The position numbers and the translations under genes are program-made. Of a DNA stretch of 64,000 nucleotides, positions 33,701 to 45,905 are shown one piece after another (within the stretch, counting starts at the first letter, position 1; each line of letters opens with the position of its first letter). Origin of the DNA: Phylloscopus collybita. Taxonomy: Eukaryota > Chordata > Aves > Passeriformes > Phylloscopidae. The notes under the pieces are model-generated. The model saw only the letters and a program-made list of their open reading frames with translations, did no database searches and was not told the origin of the DNA. The DNA lies in contig JAJNNQ010000001.1 of the NCBI GenBank assembly GCA_027886175.1, forward strand, positions 10,560,501-10,624,500. The letters are read 5' to 3'.

Positions 33701-36700
33701 AGAGCATTCCTCATGAAGTAAGAAGGCCTGGAAGCAAATGATATTACCAACCTTCAGTGGGCATTTAATTACAGTTTCTAATTAAGGTGATGCCCTAAAT
33801 GGTTGTGTGAGGTCTCCTGACCTGTAACTTGGTGTAACATGACATATCAACATGGGGTGTTGGTACTTCATCTGGACTTCAGCATTTTTGTTGTAAATGA
33901 GAGTGCGTGTGCCTGTTGTGCCCATGGGAATTGAGGACTGCAGCTGGTTGCAGGGCATCTCTGCTGTGTGAGCTGTGAGGGAAAAGGGGCAGAAAGAAGG
34001 TTCTAGGGTCCTGTTGTCACTGAGCCTTGGGGTTGGCAGTATTGTATGCAACTGCACACTGCAGTTTAAGAGTGTGAAGTTGCCAAGACTGAGCACTGAT
34101 CTGCAGCTCTGCTGTCTGGACGTGTCTGGACCATGAGAACAGACATCCAAAGCAGGACTGAACATCGCAGAGCTTCACAGTTTTCATTCTTTATGCTTTG
34201 TAATACACATTTGAGATGTGATTCTGTGATTGCTGAGCCCTCCCAGTGGTTGGGGTTGATGTGGTTTGCACTTCTGTGTTGCTGTGCTTGTAGACATGCT
34301 GAACCAATCTGGAAATCTGCAGTTTTTTCCATTTGTGGGTAGGACATGATATGTGTTTATCCCATATCAATATGAGATAAGTATTTTCATTTATATCAGT
34401 GGCAAGTAGATAAATATTTAGGGGTATATGTACATCCTTTCAAGAAAGACAGAGATACAGTTGTTGTAAGGAAGAGTGTGATTGGACCAGATAAAGGGTG
34501 ACAGGAGTTTGGTGCAGGTCCTTAGACAGATATATTAGGGTGGGTTTTTTCTTTTTCCTTTGAAGTTTAAGATTGAAAACCTGCCATCGTTCCAAAGCAG
34601 AAACAACTTGGGTGGCCTTTTTATCACTAATAGGCAGAGCAACTAAGCAGGACTGACTCCACTGAAAAGAGGCTCTGTCATACAAGAGGTTTTCCAGGTC
34701 AAGATTAAAAGCAAAACAGCTCTCATCACATGAGCCTTTGTACTGCACCCATATTTTCTAAGTGCTGTTGGCTTATCTTTAATGCTTATGCTGCTATCAA
34801 AAATAAACCCCGCTTCTGTCTCCCTGGGTGTTGTATTCAACATCAACAGTGAATAGCCTTTTTCATTCCTAAATGCTAATTTCCTTTCTGTTTTCAATCT
34901 GTTTCTGGTACAATAAAATTTTGTTTTCAGTGGGTTTGGTTTCCTCCCTCTTTGGTTTTTTAACTGCATGTTTTCTCCTTCCCATATCTGTTTCTGTCTT
35001 GGCAATCAGTATTTTTTTGGTAGACGCAGTAGCTCAGTGTCTATCAATGACCCTGAAGCCTAGAACTTGAATCAGAGTTTGTTTGAGTGCAGCTGGCAGC
35101 ACAGTCATAATAATTTAAAGAAAAAAAAAAAAGCTTTACCAAGATTAATTTTTCATCAACAGACAGTGGGGTACTCTTAGGAATAATTGTAATTGTCTCA
35201 CTTTGAACTGTGGTCAGAAATATGGTCTAAAAATGTTGCTATAATGAGAATTTTGGTTCTAATGAAGTAGTGTTATAACTTCATCAAATATTTGTGATAG
35301 TCGAGCCAGAATTCAATGGCATTTGGAAACTGCTCCCAGGCTGTACCCTTGGGATAAAACACTGACCTTGCTGAAGCTGGTGAGGATGTTTCCTGAAGGC
35401 ACAGTACCCAAACCCGGCACAGAACGTGGCTCGGAGCAGATTGGCAGCCTTGTGTTGGTTCATCCCCAAAGGGCTGAAGCTCCAGAGCAAACAGAGAAGG
35501 TCCAGCATGCTGAAGCCTGCAGGTGGCAAACAGGTGTTGACCAGCACCAAGGAGTCTTTGCAGTTTGCTTTGTCTCCTCTCTGATGATGTGCTGTCCCCT
35601 CATGCTGCATGAACTAGAAGTAACCTTTCCATATTTGAGACTCTTCACTCCCTGTACCCATGACTCTGCTGCTGAACTAACTGGTTTTGTCACATAATGT
35701 GATAAATGGAAAACAGATCTGCAACAGATACAAGTCATATTCCAGACTTGAGGCATGTACCTCAAAATTTCATCAACTTTGATATGCCAAACTGTTATCT
35801 AAATGTGGATATTTAGTAGCTGGAGATGTCAGTGAGCTGTGACTAGCAAATGAGCTGTGTGTCTGCTGAAATACTGAGAAAGACTTGGATGCCTGTGTTG
35901 TAGGAGGTATGGAGACTGCAGTGCTGACTATCAGTTTTGAAGTGTATCACATTTCTCTCAAAGGGAAAATTGAGCCCAGTCTGTAAAGATGGTGGACAGC
36001 CCAAATGTTTGGACGAAGTTATCCTTGTGATGAGCATTTACAGTAAAGGATCTCCCAGGGTTTTCTCACCCTAGTGCAAGTCCAAAATGGTCAGATTAGG
36101 CATTTGAACAGAAATGTATTTTGAGGAGAGTATGTTTTACATGTCCTTTCCCATGTTCAGTGTAGCACACCTGTCAGTGTGGAAATGCCTCTTTACACAG
36201 AATGTTGTCTTGGCCTCCTACCTTAGATTAGAAGCTTCCCATTAAATCTTTGATCTAAGTTTGCTTGCATTAAGAGTGGGAAGCTGAGCACTGTTGGTGT
36301 ATCTTGTATCCTGGTGGTTCTTTTTGTTTGAATTAACCTGCCAAATAGTTTTAATGCATGCCTGTAGTGCTATCCTATTTGGCTTTCCTGTTGCAGATGC
36401 TGTGCAGCAGTTCTGCCTCATGCTCTGGTGTTCAGGCTTTCCATCAGTTAACTCAAATAAATGTAAAAATTCTATTAGATGCAAGTGTCCACAGCACTAT
36501 AACTTTTTATTTATCCTGCTTGTTCTTTGATGACCTAAATTATTTCAGCTGTTCTAATTACTTATTTAAGAACTATTGATCTCTCAGGGTTTTTTGTGGG
36601 AGGACTTAAGGAATAGTGTGTCTCACAAGCAGCATTATAGTTGCCTACAAATTAAGGCAAGCAGACAGACTGTAGCAATGCTGTAGTAACCAGCTTATTT

Positions 36701-36959
36701 TAGGTGGCTTGTTTTAGGCTAAGTTTTATGTGAAATATTTATGTACTCATTTAAATGCTAAAGAGCTGGGGTTCCTGCAGTCCTGAGAGCACAGCTGTAT
36801 GTCAGGTAGCAGTTGTGTCCTTAGTGGAAAGGCCCCCACTTGTGTTCTGAAGACATTCAGCACTTGGAACCCTTTCCTAGAAACCTGGAAGCTCAGGTGC
36901 TGGGGCTTTTAGCCTTGTCTGTCACTGTGGTTTGTAGTGTGTAACACTAAAATCTCTAA

Positions 36960-37025
36960 ATTCTTCTGTGCTTTAGTTCCTCCTGGCTATGAAATGGGGA
37001 TAGTGGGGATTTCCTGAGGGTTTAG
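36960..37025 (+). repeat. MIR-like SINE remnant
   Basis: CTTCTGTGCTTTAGTTCCTC, then ATGAAATGGGGATAGTGGGG and CCTGAGGGTTT, follow the MIR tail (CTCTGTGCCTCAGTTTCCTC, TGTAAAATGGGGATAATA, ..GAGGGTT). The upstream core is not clearly recognisable. The match is by eye from recalled consensus. Confidence 0.6.
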
Positions 37026-40000
37026 AAAGCTTGCTTTATAATTTGTATTTGAAGCCAGCATGCTGTGTTTGTTGTAGATATTGTTTAGTGTAACAAGGTT
37101 TTATTATCTGCAAAATTGAAATATTTTTAAATTATAGGGAAATGTAAAATGTGAAAGCCAAAGGAAAAAAGAGATTCTGCCATTTTCTTTTGGTTTTGCT
37201 GCATTGTGCATCTTGCAGTTAGTCCCAACCTGTGTTAGCACTCCCGCTGGATAACGATCTGCCCTCCTCCCAAGGGACAGCACAACGCAGGCAAAGCTGC
37301 TCCTCTCCTCTGTGCTCACTAATTGATCTCTGGCTTGGCCACTTCCAGCAAGGTCACAGAACTGGCAGCTACAGAAACAGTGTTCTGTGGAAAATTTAAA
37401 GGGGAAGAGAAGTACCTTGGATGGGATTATAATTTTTTTAAAATTCATAAACAATTTATTGGATCTTCTATTTTATTTCTGCAGAAGTCTGAAACTTGGA
37501 AAGGACTGAGAGCAGAAGATTGTCCACTGTGACCTGTTCCTGCAATTTGTGAGTGAGCCCTATCCTGCAAATTGCTCTTTTCTCACTTTGTAATTCCACT
37601 TCCATTTTTATTAGAACACAGCATGAGTATTCCTATTCAGATCCTGTAAAGGCAAAATGGTTCCCAAGCAAGTATAGTGTGATCTTCTCAATTTTTTTTC
37701 TTTGCAGAAGGTTTGTCATGCTGGCATTGAAAGGCGTTTGTGTGTTTGGGTTTTGTTTTCTTTTTGCAAAAGTGCTTGAAATCATTCCTGCTGCTTTCTC
37801 AGAGCTGCCTCTTGACTAGTTCAGGTGCTTTACAATGAGAAAGGTGATGGAAATTTGGAGTTAAGAAACCTGGACGAGCAGCAAGCACAGGCTGTGCTGT
37901 GAGTGTGGCAGTGCCGTGGTGTGGCGCTCATTGAGCACCGTGCCAGTGGCTGTCATTGTCACAGCGGGGCCTTTCTGGGGCTCTCAGTGCCGGGGCTGTG
38001 CTCGGCAGGGGCGGGAGCTGCTCGCACAGCCCTGCCCAGCCAGCCCCTTGCATGCCTGCCTTAAAGCTGGGTGCCGTGCTGCACGGAGCCATCCCAGGGA
38101 GAACTGCAAATAAAAACGTGCATTAGCACGGCTAAAGTGCTTAATTACTTGAAAAGCAGAGGACTGTACAGGGTTTGAATAAAGGAAATGGGCCAAAATC
38201 TGTGAAGGCGAGGCTGGAATATTGAGGGCAGAGCAAAGCTGTGCTGCATTATTAGCAGATTCATGAATGGTGTGACAGAGAGGGGAAAAGGGGCTTGGTT
38301 GACCTGATGTGATCTAAAAATACATAGAATGTGCTATACAGAGTCATAGCTGCTGCAGCATCTTTAAAGGATAAAATATGCAACTTCCTCTGAAGCGGGA
38401 GGATGGTAGGGTCTCACAAAGCAGGCATTCAGAAGCACCTTGTGTGGAATACTGTTCATTCATGTGATCCAAATCACAGTGAGTAGCCTACACTGTCTTT
38501 GTAGTTGCTCCCAATAATTGAATTATCAGCTAAATACTGAAAGATTAGACACCGTGTCTTTGGGAGAGGGGTGTAGAGGCAAGCCTCACTTGATTATTGC
38601 ATCAAATCAATTTTCTCTTCATTGTGAGTTGAAGCAAATAGTTGCTAGTTCAGAACTCCTTATGCTCCTTCTGTTACAAAGAACTCTGCCAGTGTTTGGT
38701 GTTTTAACTCTTGTGTGAGACATGATACCACAGAGAGGGAACAGAAAAAAATTAAATTGTGTTAAATTGTCATAAGCCTCTAGGCTGATTAATTGGTTTG
38801 ATACTGTTTATTTCACTAGAACTTGAAGCGATTAATTGAATAAAAGTTTGTTTGAGTCTTTAGTTTGTCTATAAATATGTACAGTAATTATTGAGGAGGC
38901 AAGAAATCGTCTTGAGAGTCACCTTGAGCAGAGGATAAGCTTTCCCGGTGCATTCCTGGGAAGCAGCGCTGTGGTGAAGGTACCCAACCTCTGCCACCGC
39001 GTGGCAGCTGCAGCTCAGTGCCGGGCCGGGGCTGGCTGCAGAGCTGCGCTGCTCCTGCTCAGGGGAAGGTCATTCTGCCTCAGGGAAAGACAAAAGCACA
39101 AATGTTCCTTCTGCAGAATCACACCTGGAATTTCAGAAGTTTTCCCTGCACCAACCAAATGTCAGCCTGTGTGTGAGGCTGTATCTGAAGTTGACAGTGT
39201 CTGTTTTCTGCACGAGTCTTGCTTCAGGAAGCAGGGTTTAGTGTTTTGCCCAGTGCAAGGCACAGTGTAAGGAGGAGGTGGGGTGGAGGTGGAGAGATGT
39301 TCTTTGTTGATGTCTGGCTATGGAAATGCATAAGGACAGACCAACCTGTGAAACTGTCTCAGAGGATTAATCCTTCATCCACTATGGCTTCTCTAAATAG
39401 TCTGTATTTATTCATGTGTAATACACAACTGTGCATTTAAAGTGGAAGACAGTAAATAGAAAACAAAAGCAAATGGCAAGAAGAATGTAGAAGTAAGGAC
39501 TGAATGCAGAATTTTTGTACTCATGCATGATTTGTGTATGTGTATATTCATTATAGATCCACTACAAGTAGCAATGGCAGAACTTGAGATAATGGTTAAT
39601 GTTGACTAATGATATAATGATTAAAGTTGACTTATGTTTCCAAGGGACCTTACAGCCAGATTATATGGCATTATAAGAGATGATTAATGTCTGTGCCTCA
39701 CAGAAATGGTGAAGGTGTAAATATTGACTTAGAGTAGCAAAAACAGTCATTACAGTCCACAGAATGGTAAAACTGCAGATTAGACAAATGCCATACGTTA
39801 CAAAAAGCACTGACTGATATGAAAGGCATGATCTGTATTTAAACACTTGACATTAAGTAAGTTAGGGTTTATAGCTTTTAAGTACCTATGGATAACATTA
39901 TTCTTGAAGCATACTTGGGCAAAATAAGAGCACAGCAGGATCATGGGGAAGTGTTTGCCCACAAGCAATGGAAATGTGCAGGGATTGCTGAGCAGGATGA

Positions 40001-43000
40001 GACAGCTCCTGGCCATGAGAATGGGTGTACAAAATGTCTGGGAATGACAGGCTTCCATTAACCTGGGGAGAGCCTGGTGCAGAGCACAGTCATGTCTTAT
40101 CCTGGGGAGAAAGTGCCAGTGCACACTGCTGCTTCCTTCCACCAGAATTCCTGCCTGCCCTCTGCTCCATCCATAATTCAGGTGCAATGCATAATTAAAG
40201 GACTATAAAGCCACACTTACTTTCATGTATTTAAATTCCTTGATGAGCCATAGATGGGTTTTGCCCTTTCTGTGATTTTGCTTTGCCTGGTTCTGTAGTT
40301 TGTTGAAACAGTGGGGACCATGGCCCAGTGAGTCAGCAGCTTCTGAGAACCACTTCCAAAATACTAATCAGTGCCAACTGTCAGGATTAGTATTCTGTTA
40401 GAAAAAAGTATGACTATATAACAAAGTCTAATTAATTTGCACTATCATATATTCACTTCTTCTGTTAGCAACATCTTTGTAAAGTACAGCCTTTTCAAAG
40501 TAAAAAATCCTAGCTTTTGAAGGGTACAGATTTCACAGTAGCAGCAAAAAAGCTCTGCCTTGAATGACTCTCATCCTTCCTAGGAGTAGTGTCTGTGTGG
40601 CAGCTGAGTGTGTACAACATCTGTTTTCTCATGCAGGTCTGCAATAAAGACTGGATTGCACATGGAATTAAAAGGGAAAGCCTCAATCATCCATCTTGAA
40701 CTTTCTCCCTGTTCCTTTCTGTTCTAGATTCCTTCTCTTTAGATCAGTAGTTTATGACTGGATCACATGATGGTATTTCCAGTACTTCCAGTGCTGTAAT
40801 TGCTCTGTGTGGAAAGCATTGCTGAGATGCCCTGGGCCTTTGCATTTCAAACATTGGATGCGTAACATTTTATATATTTAATCACCATCAAGTAGGGTGT
40901 TTGGATCCAAGCTATTTAGAGCAACTGTCTGTGCTATTGCAACCCACTCAGGGCCCTGAGGGAGACCTAAGAACAGAGAGAAGGCTCAGATTTCTTGAGT
41001 AATTCAGTATTGCTGAATACTTTGGTTTGCTACAGCTGCTGGAGAAGTATTGGGAAGAAGTGTTCAGAGAACATGGTATTAGAAAAGATTTGTTTAAAGA
41101 TTCAGGAGATTGAGGAAAATGCTGCTGCTTTCTGCTCTGAGCACCAGAACTGCGAAGAAAACATAACTTCTGTTGAGTATGAGGTGGAAATCAATATCTG
41201 AAACATTCTTCAAAAACAGAATTGAAGGCTATCATCCTTTTAAGCTTGTGGCAGGAAGAGCCTCTTCTTTGCTTGAACAAGTTACTGTTTACAGCAATTT
41301 TAATAAAGTATCTCCTGGCAAAAAGACTAAATTGTAACATCTCCAAAGCTTTTATAGATGAAACAGTGTCCTTCAAAATCCACACTGCTCAGTTAAACCT
41401 TGCTAGCACGTGTTGTGATGGGGATACATAGTCTTTGATAGACTGTATTAAGCCTTTTACATTTTATCTTGGTAACATTTAGTCCCTTCCACTTTTGGGA
41501 TGTTTCTCTTCTGTACTTTCCCTTTTTCCCTTTTTTTTTTTCTCCTCCTGGAAACAAACAACCCAAAGCACTATTCTGTCACTTGGCACCTCTCAGGAGC
41601 TCAACTACTCAGAATTTGCATGAATACTCCTGCAAGCAGTTTAATTCCAGGGCTGCTTCCAGCACCAAGCCGTGAGTCTGCTGTGCTACTGCTGTAGCCC
41701 TCACCCTGCCCAGTGGCAGGACCTGCCCTGCTCCATGGTGTGGATCTCCAGCCCATCCCTGGGGGATGTCAGATCCTCTGTCTCTGAGGTTCAGTACCTG
41801 TGGTTATCCCAGCCTATAGTAATTGAGGTGTTTTTCTGACAGGTCACTACAAATGGGATTTCACAGCATGAGGATCTCAAGCAAAGGGGCTCTCACTTTA
41901 TTCTTTTTTCTGTTTCACACTTTGTTATGACACCTCCATCTGTTTGCTGTTCTGTGCTTGTATCATTGCTGTGAAAAGATAGTGCCATCGCATCTTTTTT
42001 CTCTCTAAAGACAGAACAGATGACAAAATTTCCCTCAAAGCTTGCATGATCCAGTAGTTTTGACTCACTGGACAGCTGTTATTCAGGACTTATTCCCTTT
42101 CTGTACAGATTTTCTGACCTATGACAATCTTGTGACCATCACAACCTGCTGGAATGTGGAAGGACAGAGCTCCCCAGGAGTAGGTTCTCCATTAGCTTGA
42201 ACCAAAGCCTCCTGTAATTGTTAGCTGTCTTTAATTGCTTCTTTGAGCTTCAAGTCAGATGCTAGGTGCAGAAGACACATATTAATTAGGGATCTGTCTG
42301 GCTCCTTCTGGCACTCTGAGTGCTACCTGTCATCCCATGAGTAGCCATTATTCTGCAGAGGCACTGTTGTAGGAAAGGACGTGCTGTGGTTCCAGTCTGT
42401 CCTACCTTGAAAGGAGTACATTGCTCTTGCATTGCTCTCGAGTACTGTAATTCAGAGCATTCTCTGAAAAGTGAAATGGACACAGCAGACACAATAACAG
42501 CTCCATCAAATATTGATAAAGTAGGATTATTAATTAGAATAGGGGTGTAGGATTAAAATGTCCCTTGAGTTGCATTCCCCATTTGATGTGAGAGTGCGGT
42601 TTTGTGGTCAGAGAGTGGGAAGCTCAGGATAACTGGAATCCTTTCTCAACTCTTCAATGTGTTTGCTTAATGTCCTTAGTGATTCAGGGGATATATAGTA
42701 CTATTGACCAGAGTTGCTAGAATTCTGATATGCTCCTATGGTGGCACTGCTGGGAGTGAACTTCACAAGGATATCTCTGGTAGTGTATTTTGGTCTGATT
42801 TGTAGCTCATAGAAAAGAAAAAAACCCTCTGACCAAGCTGATAATTTGCAGTCCTGTTGTCCTGGAGCCTTGTCCTCTCTCAAAGAGCTGCATGTCTTTG
42901 TGAGAGGGTGAAAACACTGGATCTGTTCTGTGGAGCATATGCCACTGGACCACTTGGTCCTCAGGTGCAGTGGAGGATAACATTTTGCTTTTGACAGTGT

Positions 43001-43517
43001 GTGTAGTGCTGAATTAAATAGATATCAAAGCAAAGAGAATGAATTGAATTTCCCAGTTACACAGACCTGGTGTAAAGAGGAGCTTTCAACGTCTCCCACT
43101 TGAAAAATACACCACAGGTTAGCTATGAGATTTCCTTTTAGAACAAAGCCCTGATCTGCATCACTAATAACAGCTGAGGTCGTTAAAATAGAATTTCCCT
43201 TTGAATTTCTTTTGAACAGTATCTGTATTCTCTGTGTCACTGGTGTTAGCTTTTCTTTTCCCACAGTTCTGGTCCAGCAGGACAGTGCAGTAAGGATTTC
43301 TTTTCCTCTTAAGTTTCTTCCTGGTTCTAATATTCTACCTAGAAGAAGTGGTTTAGACCTGTTGTAATTATACAAGTTCTGTAAATTCATTCTTCCATTC
43401 CTTTGCACAGAGTGTGTGTTCTTGGGTCCCTCAGAATGTGTCTGTGCAGCAGCAGTTTACCATCCCTGAGTGCCCCAAGGCTCTTTTAGCTGATAGAACT
43501 CTCCAATCTGAAGCATC

Positions 43518-43547
43518 TTCTCTCTCTCTCTCTTTTTTTTTTTTTTT
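43518..43547. repeat. TC repeat followed by T15
   Basis: A (TC)n tract of about 14 bp runs directly into fifteen T on the plus strand, in the intergenic spacer. Confidence 0.8.
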
Positions 43548-44867
43548 AATTTTCTTTTCCCCTTCTGAGTGTTTCCCTGCTCTCTCCAGAGCCATTACAT
43601 GCTCTGACTATGCACTTCAGGAGATCAATATGCTTTTGGCATTCACAGGCATTATTATTCTGAGACTGTACCACTGGTATGTGTTCATCCTATTAACATC
43701 TGCTCAAAATTCCCAACATCCCAGCACAGCTAACAGAGAATGACCGTGTTGTCCTTGGTCAGGCTCTGTGCAATGGATGTTGACACCTGGTTTATTGTTG
43801 GACAGACTCCACTTCCCCCTTTACTTTGTTTTGACCTCATTTCACCCCTGGAAGCTCTGCTTCAGCTGGAGATGGATGAATGAACTGGGAAGCATTGTGT
43901 CCACTGCTGCTGTGGCAATTCCTCTGTGTTACTGCCCAAATAAGTTATTTAGTTCCTACATTGTGGGGGCCAGTTCTGACCTAGCAGCAAGATTCCAGCA
44001 GCCCTCGAGGATGTGCCTGTAATGGAAGCACCATCTCTGCAAAGCAATAGAAAAAGACAAGAGTCTGCTGGGCAGATTCAACAGATCACTGTCCTTAGGG
44101 CTGATGTAAGAGAGGATGATAAGCTTTGAAGTGATGGAAAGGGGATGAATTGTGGCTTTGACTTCAGTGGTAACTCTGTGGATATTGGGTGGTGGGAATA
44201 CAATGTCAGCTTTTTGATTGTAACAGATCCTGATTGTAACAGGCAATAGGGTTAAGTTAGGAGGGGAAAGAAACAAGGAAATTGGAGCTAACTCTGTATC
44301 AGTGTGGAAGTTAACAGCCACCGGTGGGATTCACCGTTTTAAAATCCTGTCCCAAGGATGTAACCTCTTATGAATAGGAAGAAACTGTTTCAAGGGGAAA
44401 CACAATGTGTTGCCATTCCTGGCTTTCCCCCCTGCATTTTGGTTGCTTTGGTTTCCTTATTGCTGCTCTCCCAAAAGTTGGTTGCTATAATAAGAGGTTT
44501 GTTCAGATTGTAATGTGCACAAGATTATTTAGGGTTAACTCTGACTATTAAAATAAAATAAAATGAAAAGTAATCAGTTGCTCATTCAAGATTTCAGGGA
44601 AATGTCTGTATGATTCCCCAAGTTAAAAGAGGAAATGTTGTAACAGCCCATACAAGTTGACTTTTTACCTTCCTAAGTGAAAGGAGCTGTGAAATCTCAG
44701 AAATCCTGGATACTGGGCCCTGATTAATCTCCACTGTCTGGTCTGAATGAAAGGAAATGCAGAAGCCAAGGGAACCTGTGCTTCAGCAAGCTTTATGGAA
44801 GGCAGAAACAGAACTGAAGAAATCTTTACTTTGTCTCATATATTACAAGTGGCAGTGGTTTCTCAGA

Positions 44868-44879
44868 ACACACACACAC
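44868..44879. repeat. Short AC microsatellite
   Basis: About six AC units in the intergenic spacer, followed by a C run. Confidence 0.75.
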
Positions 44880-45644
44880 CCCCAAACAGATTTTCTTGCT
44901 TCTTGGATTCTATTTTCTCCAGCATGCTTGCCGTGGTGACCTCCTGCAAAGGGAGACCATCAGAAATATGCAAAGTGCCCTGCACTAAAAAGGGTTTGGA
45001 TCAAGTGGAGTTGAAATCTTCAGCCAAAAGTTTTCTTTGAAAATGACTGATGGGCCCTCATGACCCTCCAATGACTTGCCGAAGGTGTGGGTTAGCAGAG
45101 CCAAGGAGCCACAGACCCATTCAGGCACCACAGAGCAAAGCTGAGCTTCTGCTGCTCTCCGTGATTCTGGGCAGCTCAGCCATCTGTACTTTGGCTTCCC
45201 TTCTGATCCCAGAGACAGCAGAGGAAATTCTGCTAAAGTCCTGTAATAGATGGGGACCGAAAGCTGAGTTGGAAGCAAAAACGTTCATAATTTGCCCAGA
45301 GAATGTAGCTAGGCTGGCATATGGAGTCATTCCCAAAGCTAATGAGAGTTAAATTGTCAGGTTTGTGACTTCTGTCTCATAAAGCATTAAAGCATAACAA
45401 ATGGTGCTGACACACTGGCCTTGGCATGGAAAACTTCTTTAAATATACAAGATGCTGTTTCTTGCTGTGGTATATATAAAGTTGGCTTAGATGCAATGAA
45501 GTTTCTTGGGGATAAAATGGATAGTGTTCCAACAAGCTGTCAATTATGTTTCTTTCCAGAAATTATACATATAATTGGTGAATGGCAAGGCTGGATTGGC
45601 ATTAAATAGTTGATTTAAAGTATTATATTTATTTTAATGTTTTC

Positions 45645-45873
45645 CCCATTGTTCTTGAAAGGATTCTAGATCCATGCACTTCAATATTTTGTATACAGCC
45701 TTCTAAGAACTCTTATGTGTGTCTCATCAGAGAGATGCTTTGGTGCTTATTCTTGCTCTTACTAAAATGGTTGTAAACCAGATGAAGTGGTGCTTCATGG
45801 TGCTTTTACCAATTCTTGGAAAGTTTTTAGATCCATCCACTGGAATACTTGTATACAATCTCGTCAGAAACCT
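45645..45873. repeat. Diverged direct duplication, ~67 bp units 160 bp apart
   Basis: Unit A (45645-45712) and unit B (45807-45873) share TTCTTG(A/G)AAAG, then TAGATCCAT-CACT, AATA-TTGTATACA and a TC-rich end with AGAA-CTC, with scattered changes. Both contain TAGATCCAT and GTATACA in the same order and spacing. This may be an old tandem duplication or part of an unrecognised mobile element. Confidence 0.55.
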
Positions 45874-45887
45874 CAGTTTTTCTTTTC

Positions 45888-45905
45888 TTTTTTTTTTTTT
45901 TTTTT
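45888..45905. repeat. Poly-T run (18)
   Basis: Eighteen T on the plus strand lie just after unit B of the diverged duplication. Read on the minus strand it is an A run, which could be an old poly-A tail, but no element body was identified. Confidence 0.75.
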
